Shown piece by piece: positions 50,923 to 62,044 of a stretch of 64,000 bases of DNA (positions within the stretch are counted from its first letter, which is position 1; each line of letters starts with the position of its first letter). A program made the position numbers and the translations under genes. The notes below the pieces were generated by a model. The model saw only the letters and a program-made list of their open reading frames with translations, did not search any database and had not been told where the DNA came from. The stretch comes from Candidatus Methanobinarius endosymbioticus (GTDB lineage Archaea > Methanobacteriota > Methanobacteria > Methanobacteriales > Methanobacteriaceae). The stretch spans positions 62,001-126,000 of the forward strand of contig NIZT01000070.1 in the NCBI GenBank assembly GCA_003315655.1, in the 5' to 3' direction.

Positions 50923-53208
50923 TTATTTATTCTTTCTTGCAGCATCTAAAATTAATTTTTGTTCAGATTTAGCTACTACATGTCTTACATCTTTAACTGC
51001 ATCAGTATTAGATGAAACACTAGTTATTCCAAGTTCAACAAGTTTTTCAACTATATGAGGTCTACTTCCTGCTTGACCACAAATACTAGATGTAATTCCT
51101 GCTTCATTACATTTTTGAATAGTTCTTTTAATCAATTTTAAAACTGCTGGGTGTTCTTCACTATAATTTTTAGCTACTAATTCGTTATTTCTATCAACTG
51201 CAAGAATATATTGAGTAAGATCATTGGTTCCAATACTTGCAAAGTCTATTCCAACATCTATGAAATCTTCAATCATTAAAGCAGCTGCAGGAGTTTCAAC
51301 CATTATGCCAAAGTCAACATCTTTATGAGGCTTTAATCCGACTTCTTCAGCTATTTCTTTAGCTTTTTTAAGTTCATCAGGGCTTTGTGATAATGGAATC
51401 ATAATTCCTATATTAGTGTATCCTTGGTCATGGAGTTTTTTAATAGCTTTAAATTCAGCTTTAAGAATTTCAGGTTCATCAAGTTCCCTCCTAATTCCTC
51501 TCCAACCAAGCATTGGATTATGTTCATGAGGTTCATCTTCTCCACCATCTAAAGTTTGGAATTCATCAGTAGGCGCATCTAATGTTCTGTACCATACTGG
51601 TGTTGGATAGAAAACGTCTACAACTTTTAAAATATTTTCCATTAACATTTTAATAAGTTCATCTTCTTTACCATCAAGAATGAATTTTTTAGGATGTACT
51701 CCCGAAGTGAGCATCATATGTTCAGTTCTAAGAAGGCCAACACCATCTGCACCAGTTGCAAATGCCTTTTTAGCTGCTTCAGGCATACTAACATTAACTT
51801 TAACATCTGTAACAGTAATTATTGGAGCTGTTGATTGAGAACTTGTGGCTACTTCATCATGTTTTTCCTCAGTTATCTTAAATTCACCTTCAAAAACAAG
51901 ACCTTTTTTGCCATCAATAGTCACTTTATTATTTTCTTTAAGAATTTCAGTAGCATTTCCTGTTCCAACAACACATGGAATTCCTAGTTCACGAGAAATA
52001 ATAGCTGCATGACAGGTTATACCACCTTCATCAGTTATAATTCCACTAGATCTTTTCATAGCTGGAACCATATCAGGAGTAGTCATAGTTGTAACCATAA
52101 TGTCTCCATCTTTAATTTTATCCAATTCATCAATTTTATTAATGATTTTTACAGATCCAGAAGCCATACCTGGACTTGCACCAAGACCTTTTACCAATAC
52201 TTCTCTATCTTCTAATTCATCTACACTTGAATTATCAGATGAAGATTTTTCATCCAAAGTAGTAATTGGTCTAGATTGTAACATATAAAGAATATTGTCA
52301 TAAAAAGCCCATTCAGTATCCTGGGGAGCATTATAATGCTTTTGAATTCTTTTACCCATTTCAGTTAATTCAATAAGTTCTTTTTCTGATAATACTCTTT
52401 CATTCCTGAGTTTTTCAGGAACATCTATTTGTTTAGTTTCACCAGAAGGTGATTTTTCAAACATTACTTTTTTATCTGCAATACTGAAATTTAAAATATC
52501 ATTGATTTTTTTATCAACATAATAAGTATCTGGAGTAACAGAACCTGATACAACAGCTTCCCCTAATCCCCATGATCCTTCAATAAGTGCAACATCTTCA
52601 CCAGTAGATGGATTAACAGTGAACATTACTCCTGCTTTTTCAGATTCTACCATTTCTTGAACAACTACTGCAATATAAACTTTAGAATGTTCAAAATTAT
52701 TTTCTTCACGATAAAATATTGCCCTAGCTTCAAAAAGAGATGCCCAACATTTTCTGACATAATCAATGACAGATTCAGACCCAGAAATGTTTAAAAAAGT
52801 ATCTTGTTGGCCTGCAAAAGATGCTTCAGGTAAGTCCTCAGCAGTTGCTGAAGATCTAATAGCTACAAGCACATCTTCAGTTCCTACTTTCTGACAAAGT
52901 GCATTATAAGCTTCAATAATAAGAGTAGTGATATCTTCTGGAATATCAGTATTTATAATAATTCCTTTAATTTTTTCAGCAGAATTTTGAAGTTCTTTGG
53001 TATTATTAATATCAATTTCATTTAATATATCCATGATATTATTAAATATCCCAGTATCATTCATAAATTTATTATAAGTTTCTGCAGTAACTACAAAGCC
53101 TGGAGGCACTGGTATTCCTGCTTGAGTTAATTCGCCTAAATTAGCTCCTTTTCCTCCAGCAATTCCAACATCTTTCTTACTTATATTTTCAAACTTCTCA
53201 ACATACAT
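50923..53208 (-). CDS. ppsA: Phosphoenolpyruvate synthase
   Basis: Converts pyruvate and ATP to phosphoenolpyruvate, AMP and phosphate, the gluconeogenic entry in methanogens. Domains: ATP-binding (1-330, with GGKGANLGEL and RSSATAEDLPEASFAGQQDT), phosphohistidine swivelling domain with catalytic His400 (GGITCHAAI), and the PEP-utilising barrel (from about 450, with GTNDLTQYILAVDR and CGQAG). Length 761 is usual. AAGGATG precedes the ATG. Confidence 0.95.
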   Translation of the reverse strand: MYVEKFENISKKDVGIAGGKGANLGELTQAGIPVPPGFVVTAETYNKFMNDTGIFNNIMDILNEIDINNTKELQNSAEKIKGIIINTDIPEDITTLIIEAYNALCQKVGTEDVLVAIRSSATAEDLPEASFAGQQDTFLNISGSESVIDYVRKCWASLFEARAIFYREENNFEHSKVYIAVVVQEMVESEKAGVMFTVNPSTGEDVALIEGSWGLGEAVVSGSVTPDTYYVDKKINDILNFSIADKKVMFEKSPSGETKQIDVPEKLRNERVLSEKELIELTEMGKRIQKHYNAPQDTEWAFYDNILYMLQSRPITTLDEKSSSDNSSVDELEDREVLVKGLGASPGMASGSVKIINKIDELDKIKDGDIMVTTMTTPDMVPAMKRSSGIITDEGGITCHAAIISRELGIPCVVGTGNATEILKENNKVTIDGKKGLVFEGEFKITEEKHDEVATSSQSTAPIITVTDVKVNVSMPEAAKKAFATGADGVGLLRTEHMMLTSGVHPKKFILDGKEDELIKMLMENILKVVDVFYPTPVWYRTLDAPTDEFQTLDGGEDEPHEHNPMLGWRGIRRELDEPEILKAEFKAIKKLHDQGYTNIGIMIPLSQSPDELKKAKEIAEEVGLKPHKDVDFGIMVETPAAALMIEDFIDVGIDFASIGTNDLTQYILAVDRNNELVAKNYSEEHPAVLKLIKRTIQKCNEAGITSSICGQAGSRPHIVEKLVELGITSVSSNTDAVKDVRHVVAKSEQKLILDAARKNK

Positions 53209-53403
53209 TTTTTCATCCTTGTTGATCCCTAAATCCTTAATAATGATTTTAACAATTTCCTAATATATTGATTAATTTAATAAAAAATTAAATAATACTT
53301 AGATAACATCATATATAGACATATAATTAAAAATATTAAAAATTTGTCTAATATTATCAAATAAGTAGTTATAAACAATTAAGTATAAAAAATATAAAAA
53401 AGT

Positions 53404-53886
53404 TTATTTAACTAATTCTTCTCCTTTTTCAACTACAATTCTACAACTTACTGGTATTTTCATAGCTGCTCTTCTTAAAGCTTCTTTAGCATCAGGGAAG
53501 TTTTTCTTTCCAATATCAATGGACAAAACTTTTTGATTTTTCTTAACAATAGCTTCAGAACTAATTGATTTACCAAAAGATTTTCTCATACCATTTTGTA
53601 CCCTATCAGCACCTGCACCAGTTGCCATTGGATTTTCTCTGACAATTTGATGAGGATAAACTCTAATTTTTAAATGATATCCCATTCTTCCAGCTTTTCT
53701 TTGCATGAATCTATTAGAAGCAATACGAGCAGCTTCTAAAGAATTATGACTTAAATGAGTAGGATTTTTTACAGCTAAACTTAGTTTAACTGGAAATTCT
53801 TCTGAAAGATTTCCCATATCAAATTGAACTACCTTAGAACCAGGGATTTTTCTTATATAATCTTTTCTTGTATAAGCACGAACCAT
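53404..53886 (-). CDS. rpl10e: Ribosomal protein L10e (uL16)
   Basis: Component of the large ribosomal subunit near the peptidyl transferase centre and tRNA. The 160-residue protein has [19 protein letters not shown] at the start, [20 protein letters not shown] and [17 protein letters not shown], all conserved in archaeal L10e. A GGAGGG site precedes the ATG. Transcribed alone. Confidence 0.96.
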   Translation of the reverse strand: MVRAYTRKDYIRKIPGSKVVQFDMGNLSEEFPVKLSLAVKNPTHLSHNSLEAARIASNRFMQRKAGRMGYHLKIRVYPHQIVRENPMATGAGADRVQNGMRKSFGKSISSEAIVKKNQKVLSIDIGKKNFPDAKEALRRAAMKIPVSCRIVVEKGEELVK

Positions 53887-54415
53887 TAATAGCCCTCCAT
53901 AATAAAATTGAATGTATTTTTAAATATATTTATATTTTAATCAAATATATATAAAATATTTTAATATATTTTTATCATAAATGCAGTAATTAAATCATGT
54001 AATAATTTAATTAATATCCGTTATAATATTCTATAATAGAAATTATGAAAATATGTCTAATAATATAAAAAATTTAATATTTAAAATGTAATATCGAAAT
54101 AATATCTGTTAAATATTATTTTTAATTTTTATTAATTATTTATTAATCTTATTATAATTATTATTTTAAATTTAATATATATAAAATAGATAGAATAAGA
54201 TTATTTATTTTTATAACCATTAATAAATGTTACTATATTGACATTTTATTAATATATTTTTTAGTATATTAGAATTTATAATAATTTATAAAAATTTATA
54301 TTAAACATGTGAAAATAACATAAAAACGTTTCAATTCAAATTATATTTAGAATATATTAGAATAATATTTAACTTATAATCTTTAAAATATAATCAGAAT
54401 TGTTAAGGAGATAAA
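53887..54415. other. Intergenic, no gene seen
   Basis: AT-rich gap between the divergent rpl10e and cooC genes; it should hold both promoters. No structured element was recognised. Confidence 0.4.
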
Positions 54416-55207
54416 ATGAAAATAGCTATAACAGGAAAAGGTGGGGTTGGAAAAACAACATTAGCTAGTACACTTGCTTGTATATATTCACAAGATCATG
54501 GAGTATTTGCTATTGATGCTGATCCCGATATGAATTTAGCAACAAGTTTAGGGGTTGAAGAGAAAATAGAACCAATATCATCAATGCAATATCTGATTAA
54601 AGATAGAACTGGGGCTGACAGTGGAGCTTCATTTGGAGAAGTTTTTAAAATAAACCCTAAAATAAGTGATCTTCCAGATAAATTATCCTATGACTATAAA
54701 AAAGATGGTTCATTAAAATTAATGGTTATGGGAACTGTTGAAAAAGGAGGAGATGGTTGTGTTTGTCCAGCTGCCGTGCTTTTAAAAGCATTATTAAGAA
54801 ATATAATTGTAAAAAAGGAAGAAATCGTTATATTAGATATGGAAGCAGGAATAGAACACTTAGGAAGGAGAACTGCTGAATCTGTAGATACTATGGTGAT
54901 TGTAGTTGAACCTGGTTTAAAATCAATTGAAACCACTGAAAGAATTAAAAAATTAGCTAGTGATATTGGTATCAAATCTATATTAGCTGTTTTAAACAAA
55001 TGTTCATCAAAAGAAGAACAATCTTTTGTTGAAAAGAAGCTTAATAGAATAGATATTGAACTAATTGGATCAATACCAACTGATAAAAATGTTGTTATGT
55101 CAGACATGGAAGGAAAATCTCTTATGAATTACAAAGATTCAAAAGCACTCCAATCCATAAAAACAATAGCAAAGTCCCTTGAAGAAAAATTAAAGAAAGA
55201 AAACTAA
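54416..55207 (+). CDS. cooC: CooC-type nickel-insertion ATPase
   Basis: MinD/SIMIBI-type ATPase that helps load nickel into carbon monoxide dehydrogenase. The deviant Walker A is GKGGVGKTT (residues 7-15) and the metal site CxC is Cys115/Cys117 in GDGCVCP, across the dimer interface. LDMEAGIEHLGRRTAESVD is typical of CooC. Length 263 is normal. AAGGAGAT precedes the ATG. The CO dehydrogenase genes are not in the window, but a CooT-like gene lies 8 kb away. Confidence 0.92.
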   Translation: MKIAITGKGGVGKTTLASTLACIYSQDHGVFAIDADPDMNLATSLGVEEKIEPISSMQYLIKDRTGADSGASFGEVFKINPKISDLPDKLSYDYKKDGSLKLMVMGTVEKGGDGCVCPAAVLLKALLRNIIVKKEEIVILDMEAGIEHLGRRTAESVDTMVIVVEPGLKSIETTERIKKLASDIGIKSILAVLNKCSSKEEQSFVEKKLNRIDIELIGSIPTDKNVVMSDMEGKSLMNYKDSKALQSIKTIAKSLEEKLKKEN

Positions 55208-55397
55208 TTAAATATATTTTTAATTCATATTTTTATAAAAAAATTAAAAAAATATTATAATAAAAAATAGTAATAATATTAATAACAAATATATAAATAG
55301 ATATTAAAAATTTTAAAATTTTTATAGATTATTATCTTCAAATACGAAGTTTAAAAATCTAATCAATAATAAAAACAAACTAAGTTTATATAATAAA

Positions 55398-55643
55398 ATG
55401 TTTGATAATATGAAAATAGATGCAGTAATTACAATGGAGTATGAAAACTCCAAAGATGCAGATATATCTTTAAAATCTTTAGATATTGATAATAAAGGAT
55501 ATATTGAATCTAAAAAAGAATATAATATTATTCACTTCAGTTTAAAGGAAAATTCTTTGAGAACTTTCCTATCTACAGCTGACGACTTAATATTTTCTGA
55601 AATATTAGTTGAAAAAGTAATTGAATCAGCATCGAGTGAATAA
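55398..55643 (+). CDS. pcc1: KEOPS complex subunit Pcc1
   Basis: Small dimerising subunit of KEOPS, which makes the t6A base of tRNA. The 81 residues (MKIDAVITMEYENSKDADIS, then SLRTFLSTADDLIFSEILVE) match Pcc1. The ATG at 55410 (fifth codon) may be the true start; neither has a clear ribosome binding site. Follows cooC after 190 bases. Confidence 0.82.
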   Translation: MFDNMKIDAVITMEYENSKDADISLKSLDIDNKGYIESKKEYNIIHFSLKENSLRTFLSTADDLIFSEILVEKVIESASSE

Positions 55644-56100
55644 ATCAACATTAAATTTTAAAAATCTATTAATTATTATAAAAAAAATATATTTTATTAA
55701 CAAATAAATTATTAATTAAATAAGTTATTAATTAGTATTAAATTATTAACTAATATTTAAATTATTAATAGTTATAAGATAATAACTAAATTTAATCATT
55801 ATAATTTATTATTGATATATAATAAAATTTATGAATTTTTATAAATAGAAATTAATAGATTTAAAGCTTAATTTAATATATATTTTATTTTTAAAAACTT
55901 ATTATACAAAATTTTGCTTAATAATTTTCTTTATCTTTAGATAAAATAAATTTATTCAATTATATCTTAATAAAATGATTTTAAATAATTGATTCTGCAA
56001 TAATAATAAATAATATAAATAAAATATTAATTAAAATGATAATAAACTAAAATTATAACTAAAATATTATAAAAAATTATAATAATAAAATGGTGGAATT
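55644..56100. other. Intergenic, no gene seen
   Basis: AT-rich gap; a GGTGG site lies just before the serS start. Nothing else recognised. Confidence 0.4.
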
Positions 56101-57729
56101 ATGAAATTTTTACTTAAAGGAACAATAACATTCAATAAAAATATTGAAGAGGCTGAAAAAGATATAGTCAATTTTATTGAAGATGCTAATAAAACTATAC
56201 TACTCCGTGGTGCAAAAGAAGTACATAAAGAGGACGGAGCTAAAATAACAGATTGGAATATTGAAAATGATACATTACATGTTGAAATCAAATCTGGTAG
56301 CAAAGTACGTTCCCATGATGGATTACTGAGAATTAAAAAGCCACTGACCCAACTATTAGGAAAAAAATATCATTTAGGAGTTAGAAAGCTTCATATTGAA
56401 GAATATACCATAACAATTCCTACAGGTGACGGAAAATATGATATTGATCATGATTTAGCTAAAAACATTCAACAAATCGATGATTTTCAAATTAAGGGTA
56501 ATGATGTAATTCTCACAATAAAAGATATTAGTGAATCTGAAATCAAAAAACAGAGCGTCAATAGAGTTATAAAACACATAACTACTAAAAAAGATGATGA
56601 TGAAATAGAAAACCGTGAAAAAGATGAAACAAATATAATGGCTGAAGGAGATCCTGTTGAAGACCCTAATCAAGAAAAAGATCTTACATTCCAAGTAACT
56701 AAATCTACTCCTGGAGAAATAATAGCCAGAAGTCCTGAATTTGAAACATCTTTTGAAGGAGATGTAACTGAAAAAGCTATTGAACTCAATTGGATTAAAA
56801 CATTCCCTGGAAGAGGACAATGGGTTTATGGACCCCAAATGACAGCTCTTCAAAGAGCATTTGAAGCTATTTTAATCGACGAAATAATTGAAAAATTAGA
56901 TTTTGATGAATGTCTCTTTCCAAAATTAATTCCAATTCCAACCATGAACAAAATGAGATATTTAGATGGATTACCAGAAGGTATGTATTATTGTAGTGCA
57001 CCTAAACGTGATCCAGAGCTATTTGATAAATTTAAAAACGAATTAGCTATTGAAAGAGAAGTTCCTATGGATCTTTTGAAAGAGGGACTTAAAGATCCTG
57101 CTTACGTTCTAGCTGCAGCTCAATGTGAACCATTTTATGAATTTCTTTCTCATGAAGTTATAGATGAAAAAAATCTTCCAATAAAATTTTATGATAAAAG
57201 TGGATGGACTTATAGATGGGAATCTGGAGGAGCTAAGGGAATAGATAGAGTTCATGAATTCCAACGTGTTGAATTAGTATGGATAGATAAACCAGATCAA
57301 ACTAACAAAATAAGAGATGATACTCTTGAATTATCTCATAAATTAGCTACTGAGCTTGAACTTGAATGGTATACTGAAATAGGAGACGATCCATTTTACT
57401 TAGAAGGGAGAAAAGTTGAAAGTCGAGGGATTGAATTTCCAGACGTTCCCAAATATGAAATGAGATTGAATGTACCGGGTCAGGAAAAAGGAGTTGCCGT
57501 TGTTTCTGCTAATGTTCATGGAACCCATTTCACAGAAGGTTTTTCCATTAGAGAAGCCCATAACCACGCTCTTTGGACAGGATGTACAGGTTTAGGCCTA
57601 ACAAGATGGTTATTCGGATTTTTAGCTCAAAAAGGCTTTGATGAAAATAATTGGCCTGGAAAAATAAGAAAACATTATAAAAAAGTAAAAATACCAAAAA
57701 TATTAACTTGGCCAAAAGAAAAAGAATAG
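56101..57729 (+). CDS. serS: Seryl-tRNA synthetase, methanogen type (type 2)
   Basis: The rare zinc-dependent SerRS of methanogens charges tRNA-Ser. The 542-residue protein has the special N-terminal tRNA-binding domain (1-165). The zinc ligands expected from the Methanosarcina barkeri enzyme fall on Cys342 (AAAQCEPFYE), Glu391 (FQRVELVWID) and Cys495 (WTGCTGLG). Class II motif 3 ends in GLGLTRWLFGFL. A linker rich in Asp/Glu (164-195) joins the domains. GGTGG site before the ATG. Single gene. Confidence 0.96.
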   Translation: MKFLLKGTITFNKNIEEAEKDIVNFIEDANKTILLRGAKEVHKEDGAKITDWNIENDTLHVEIKSGSKVRSHDGLLRIKKPLTQLLGKKYHLGVRKLHIEEYTITIPTGDGKYDIDHDLAKNIQQIDDFQIKGNDVILTIKDISESEIKKQSVNRVIKHITTKKDDDEIENREKDETNIMAEGDPVEDPNQEKDLTFQVTKSTPGEIIARSPEFETSFEGDVTEKAIELNWIKTFPGRGQWVYGPQMTALQRAFEAILIDEIIEKLDFDECLFPKLIPIPTMNKMRYLDGLPEGMYYCSAPKRDPELFDKFKNELAIEREVPMDLLKEGLKDPAYVLAAAQCEPFYEFLSHEVIDEKNLPIKFYDKSGWTYRWESGGAKGIDRVHEFQRVELVWIDKPDQTNKIRDDTLELSHKLATELELEWYTEIGDDPFYLEGRKVESRGIEFPDVPKYEMRLNVPGQEKGVAVVSANVHGTHFTEGFSIREAHNHALWTGCTGLGLTRWLFGFLAQKGFDENNWPGKIRKHYKKVKIPKILTWPKEKE

Positions 57730-58364
57730 AAAAATAAATAAAATGTACTATTTAAATATTTAAACATTTAATAATTTTTATTTGATTATAATATAAATTA
57801 TTATTAAAATTATATTTTATAATATTTTTCATTTATAATTAAATTTGTTTAGTATATTAATAGTTATTAAAGTTTATTATTTATTATTTTATAATTTTAT
57901 TATCTTATTTTCCATTATCTACTTTATTTATTTTAATTTATTATTTTAAAAATATTCTATTAATAATCTAATTTAATAATTCTATTTTTAAAATTTTTAG
58001 ATCTTGTTTCATAATTATTTTTTTAATTATTTTAATTTATTTTTATTAATAAAAATAAATAGTTTAATATTATAAAAAAATTTAAAAATAATCAATTTTA
58101 TGTCTATTATAAAAATTACCATTAAATTTTTATTATAATTATATTTCAATGTTGACAATATATAAATAAAAAAGAAAAATTAACTCAAATAAAATCTATG
58201 TATCAAAAATGGTTGAAAAACATTAAGTATAATAATAACAATCAACAATCATAATATAATTAACTATCATAAATAATTATATGTAAATTATTATAGGTAA
58301 CTATAATAAAATAATAAAATAGTGAGATTTGTATAAATATAACAAATCAACAAAGGTAGAAACT
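57730..58364. other. Intergenic, no gene seen
   Basis: The longest gap after 10.8-11.7 kb. Very AT-rich with T runs after serS; AAAGGTAG precedes the next start. No RNA-like stem was found. Confidence 0.4.
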
Positions 58365-59438
58365 ATGAGTTGTCAAAATCAGCCTAACAAAGAATCTATA
58401 TCAACTTGTCAGTTCTGTGGAAAAGAATTTTGTGAAGAATGTTCGATAAATATTGCTGGAAAAACTTACTGTGAAGAATGTATGATTGAGCTTGTAGGTC
58501 CAGAATTAGTTAGTATAGCCAGTAATAAAAATTTAAATGAAACAGTACCTCCTAATCAACAACAAAACTCTGTTTATGAAGTAATTTCTCAAGAAACAGC
58601 ATCAAATATAATAAAACAAACTCCACAAGAAAATGAAGTTATTGAAACTGAAACTATTCCTATTAAAGACGATATAGCTCCAAAAAAAGAAGCATTGAAT
58701 AATATCAAAAAAGATAATTTAATAAGGGATGAAACACCTACTAATTCTCAAGAAAACTTTAATAATAATCACGATGATATTTATAGTGACGATAGATTAT
58801 ATAATGACATAAATGAAGAAACAAAACCAATAACTAATGAAACAAATACACCAAATTCTAATTCTAGAATTGAAGAAAAATATGAAAAATATTTAGATGA
58901 TCTTTACTTTGATGAAGAAGTTCCTAATGTTAAGGAAACTTCTAATAATAAAGAATCTATGACTACCCTTCCAGAAGGATTATCTTTGAGTGAACAATTA
59001 GCTATGGATGAAGCTGCACATGGTTCAATTACTAAAGAACCTTATGTTACTGAAGTTGAAGAAGAAACAGAAATTACAACTAGAAATCCTAGAGAATTTG
59101 AAAATGAAGATGACAATAGGAATAGAAGTGTTCCTATTATGAAAAATCTTAGAAATGAAAGTGGTCCTGAAAAAGAAAATGTAAAAGAAGAGGATGACAT
59201 AGATAAATATGGTCACTCTGCACTTCATAGACAAAATATACATTATAAGAAAAAAGAAGACACAGAAAATAAATCAACAGAGCGTGTTTTAACTATACTA
59301 TTAGTAGTTTTAATAATTTTAGTTGCTATATATTTAATATATATATTTACTTTAAGTGGGGATTATACTAGTTTTCTAGACGCTTTAGGTGCATTCTTTA
59401 GTGATCCTGGAAAAGTATTGGGACAAATTGCTAGCTAA
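58365..59438 (+). CDS. Tail-anchored membrane protein with B-box-like zinc finger
   Basis: Unrecognised 357-residue protein. Residues 15-39 form a cysteine-rich finger (CQFCGKEFCEECSINIAGK, then YCEEC) with Cys15, 18, 23, 26, 36 and 39, like B-box or double zinc ribbon fingers. A long acidic Asn/Glu-rich part follows (45-300), then one membrane segment (LTILLVVLIILVAIYLIYIF, about 308-328) and 29 residues. I start at ATG 58365 after AAAGGTAG. Its plan recalls the protein at 35194: zinc finger, disordered spacer, membrane part. Function unknown. Confidence 0.7.
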   Translation: MSCQNQPNKESISTCQFCGKEFCEECSINIAGKTYCEECMIELVGPELVSIASNKNLNETVPPNQQQNSVYEVISQETASNIIKQTPQENEVIETETIPIKDDIAPKKEALNNIKKDNLIRDETPTNSQENFNNNHDDIYSDDRLYNDINEETKPITNETNTPNSNSRIEEKYEKYLDDLYFDEEVPNVKETSNNKESMTTLPEGLSLSEQLAMDEAAHGSITKEPYVTEVEEETEITTRNPREFENEDDNRNRSVPIMKNLRNESGPEKENVKEEDDIDKYGHSALHRQNIHYKKKEDTENKSTERVLTILLVVLIILVAIYLIYIFTLSGDYTSFLDALGAFFSDPGKVLGQIAS

Positions 59439-59725
59439 ATAAAATTATTATCTAAAAAAATTATAATTATTTACTTATAATTATAATTATTACTATTTTT
59501 TAAAAAAATAAAAAAATAAATTATACTAAAAAATCATGCTTAAAAAAAATTAAATTATAAAAAATTATTATTATAATAATAAAATAATAAAATAAATTAA
59601 AGAATAAATAAGTATGAAAATTAGTATATAAAATAAATTAACATATAATTTAACATATTATCTATAAATATATTAATATATTATTATAAAAAACTAATAT
59701 GAATATTTTAATTCAATATTTTTAA

Positions 59726-60469
59726 TTATTCTTCATTTTCCTTATTTTCTTCAAAAGGTTTTTCTTCTACTTTTTTCTCAAATTCATCTACAAATTCAAC
59801 CTTTTCAAAGTCCATGTTATCCCAGATGTCTTTAGCTATTCTAAATCTTGCAAAAGTTACATCCATATAGGATTTTTGATCAAATCTAGTAATTTCATCC
59901 AATTTTATACTGACTTTGTCACCATCAATTTTAATTTCAGTTTTATTGAGATCCATATTAGGATAGGAATAATGAAGTTGAATCATACTTTTAATTTTTT
60001 CTTCATCATCAGCAATTATTTCAGAAATAACTATACTATATTCTAAATTTTTACCTGCTAAATCATGGTTGAAATCTACTTTAACTCTTCCACCACTAAT
60101 AGTTAAGACTCTTCCTTTTTGACCTTCAGAAGTTAATTCCATTCCAACATGAGGAGTCATTCCCTGTTTTTTAAATTCTTTCATGGAAATTAATTGTATT
60201 AAATTAGAATCTCTTTCACCAAAGCCATCTTCAGGAGAAATTTCAATATTTTTAGAGTCCCCTACATCCATTCCAATAACAGCTTCATCAATAGCTTTGA
60301 GTAAGTGATTTCCTCCAACAACTATTGGTATTGGACTATATTCTCTGTTTTCTACTTCAATTCCTGCCTCTTTAGCTACTTCTCCGTTTGTAGTATCGAA
60401 AACATCTTTAGTTTCTTTAACTGTAGCAGTAAATTCTAATTTAATAAAATCGCCATTTTTTATTGCCAT
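59726..60469 (-). CDS. FKBP-type peptidyl-prolyl isomerase, SlyD-like
   Basis: Isomerase and chaperone with the FKBP core split by a chaperone flap: [20 protein letters not shown] at 6-25, [20 protein letters not shown] at 86-105, [15 protein letters not shown] at 131-145. A C-terminal archaeal extension of about 90 residues ends in an acidic tail. Its ATG overlaps the last ten bases of the preceding gene, with AAAGGAG inside that gene, so the two are translationally coupled. Confidence 0.92.
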   Translation of the reverse strand: MAIKNGDFIKLEFTATVKETKDVFDTTNGEVAKEAGIEVENREYSPIPIVVGGNHLLKAIDEAVIGMDVGDSKNIEISPEDGFGERDSNLIQLISMKEFKKQGMTPHVGMELTSEGQKGRVLTISGGRVKVDFNHDLAGKNLEYSIVISEIIADDEEKIKSMIQLHYSYPNMDLNKTEIKIDGDKVSIKLDEITRFDQKSYMDVTFARFRIAKDIWDNMDFEKVEFVDEFEKKVEEKPFEENKENEE

Positions 60470-61620
60470 AATTCTAAACTCCTTTCATTTTTGTTAATAT
60501 TATTTTTAAATTCCTCTAAAACAGCTTCATTTTTATAATCTAAAACACGTATTTTAGAAGGATAATTATCAATATAATCATAAATTATATTCTTATTTAT
60601 TTTAGTTTCCAATACACTTAAAACCCTATGGTTGAAATGGGTTGAAAATCCATATGAGATACAATTTTGAATTTCTTCAAGTGATTCAAAATCTTTATTT
60701 TCTCTTTGATCAACTAAATTTTTAGCTGTTTTTGTATCAATTAAGTTTAAATTAGTTAATTCTTCAAATGATAAATTATTAGCCGAATCAAGAATTGAAT
60801 CAACATCACGAGACATATGGAGTGGAGCTCTACTTTCTTTTATTTCATTTTTTAAAATATTAATTGTAGATGAAGGTAACATCTTAGTAACATTAGAAAA
60901 ATTTCCAGATTTTGTAGCTTCTCGAATTAAAGTTCCACTTACACCTTTAATTCGTTTAACAAATAGAAATTTATTTTTAAAATTAAACCCTATTTTTTTA
61001 AAAGATTTAGAAAGAGAAGCTATTACATAGTTATCTTCTTCAAGTTTACCTTCGAATAAAACTTCATTATTTTCCATATCTATAATTTTATAAGGTTTAG
61101 GTGCTACTCCATGACCATTATATACCCTATCAAGAATAATTTCATAACCATCAAAAGGACGATATCCTCTCGGAATAAAATCTGTATTTAAAGCCTGAAA
61201 TGTTTTAGCTAAACACAAAGAATATTGGCCTGAACCCATGACACCCATTGGAGGACCTTCAATGACTATATCTACCCCAACAACTATAGCTACTTTTGCT
61301 CTAGATTGTCGAGTCATTGTAAAAGGAACTCCTCTTCCACTTCTTTCAAATAATCCAGGAACAATAGCAACAAATATCCCATTTGGAATTTTTTCTTTAG
61401 CTATTTTCATACAGTGATAATGGCCATTGTGAAGAGGGTTATATTCAGTAAAGTCAGCTATTATATCTTTATCATTATTTGTAGAATACTTTTTTTTAGA
61501 TTCAGACTTCAGATTATTAGAATTGACAGAATCATTACAATCTTTAAAAAAGATTTTTTTATCCCGTTCAATGATTTCTTTTACAAAATCTTTTGAAGGT
61601 ATCAATTCATCTGAAGACAT
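60460..61620 (-). CDS. Nucleotidyltransferase, TmcAL-like
   Basis: HxGH-type nucleotidyltransferase of 386 residues. The motif EYNPLHNGH is at 59-67 and the second site [10 protein letters not shown] comes later, as in TmcAL, the tRNA-Met cytidine acetate ligase of bacteria. A C-terminal part with [20 protein letters not shown] resembles a helix-hairpin-helix. The N-terminal 50 residues are Lys/Asn-rich. No ribosome binding site precedes the ATG, so the message may be leaderless. Overlaps the FKBP gene. The substrate in archaea is not known to me. Confidence 0.75.
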   Translation of the reverse strand: MSSDELIPSKDFVKEIIERDKKIFFKDCNDSVNSNNLKSESKKKYSTNNDKDIIADFTEYNPLHNGHYHCMKIAKEKIPNGIFVAIVPGLFERSGRGVPFTMTRQSRAKVAIVVGVDIVIEGPPMGVMGSGQYSLCLAKTFQALNTDFIPRGYRPFDGYEIILDRVYNGHGVAPKPYKIIDMENNEVLFEGKLEEDNYVIASLSKSFKKIGFNFKNKFLFVKRIKGVSGTLIREATKSGNFSNVTKMLPSSTINILKNEIKESRAPLHMSRDVDSILDSANNLSFEELTNLNLIDTKTAKNLVDQRENKDFESLEEIQNCISYGFSTHFNHRVLSVLETKINKNIIYDYIDNYPSKIRVLDYKNEAVLEEFKNNINKNERSLELWQ

Positions 61621-62044
61621 AATTTTATTATATTTTTTTAATTATAATTAGTTTACTAATATTCTAATATTTTTAATATAATTATTAATGTATAAATTAA
61701 CAAATGCTTAAATTAATATTTTTTATATTAAGATTTTAAAAATAATATAAAATATTAATAAACAAAACACCAAATAACATTAAAATTTAGTATTATTAAA
61801 ATTTAGTATTATAAAACTTAAAAATGTAAAAATTAAAAATATGAGATTTAAATAGTGTTAAATTTAAGAATATGAAACTTAAGAATACAATATTCATCAA
61901 AATGATTATTAATTAAGCAAATTTCAAAAAATGAAAAACATATAAACTATAAATGATAAATAAATAAAAAATTGAAAATAATAATAAAATAATAAATAAA
62001 AAAATAAATAGAAAAACATTAAACTAAAGTATTTGAGAATCTAA
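61621..62044. other. Intergenic with a 16-bp direct repeat
   Basis: ATTAAAATTTAGTATT occurs twice in tandem at about 61783-61814, with related words up to 61920. No gene. Confidence 0.45.

Noticed and set aside
54694-55107. Minus-strand open frame opposite cooC
   Set aside because: Shadow of a strongly conserved gene; Ser/Ile-rich composition typical of antisense frames.
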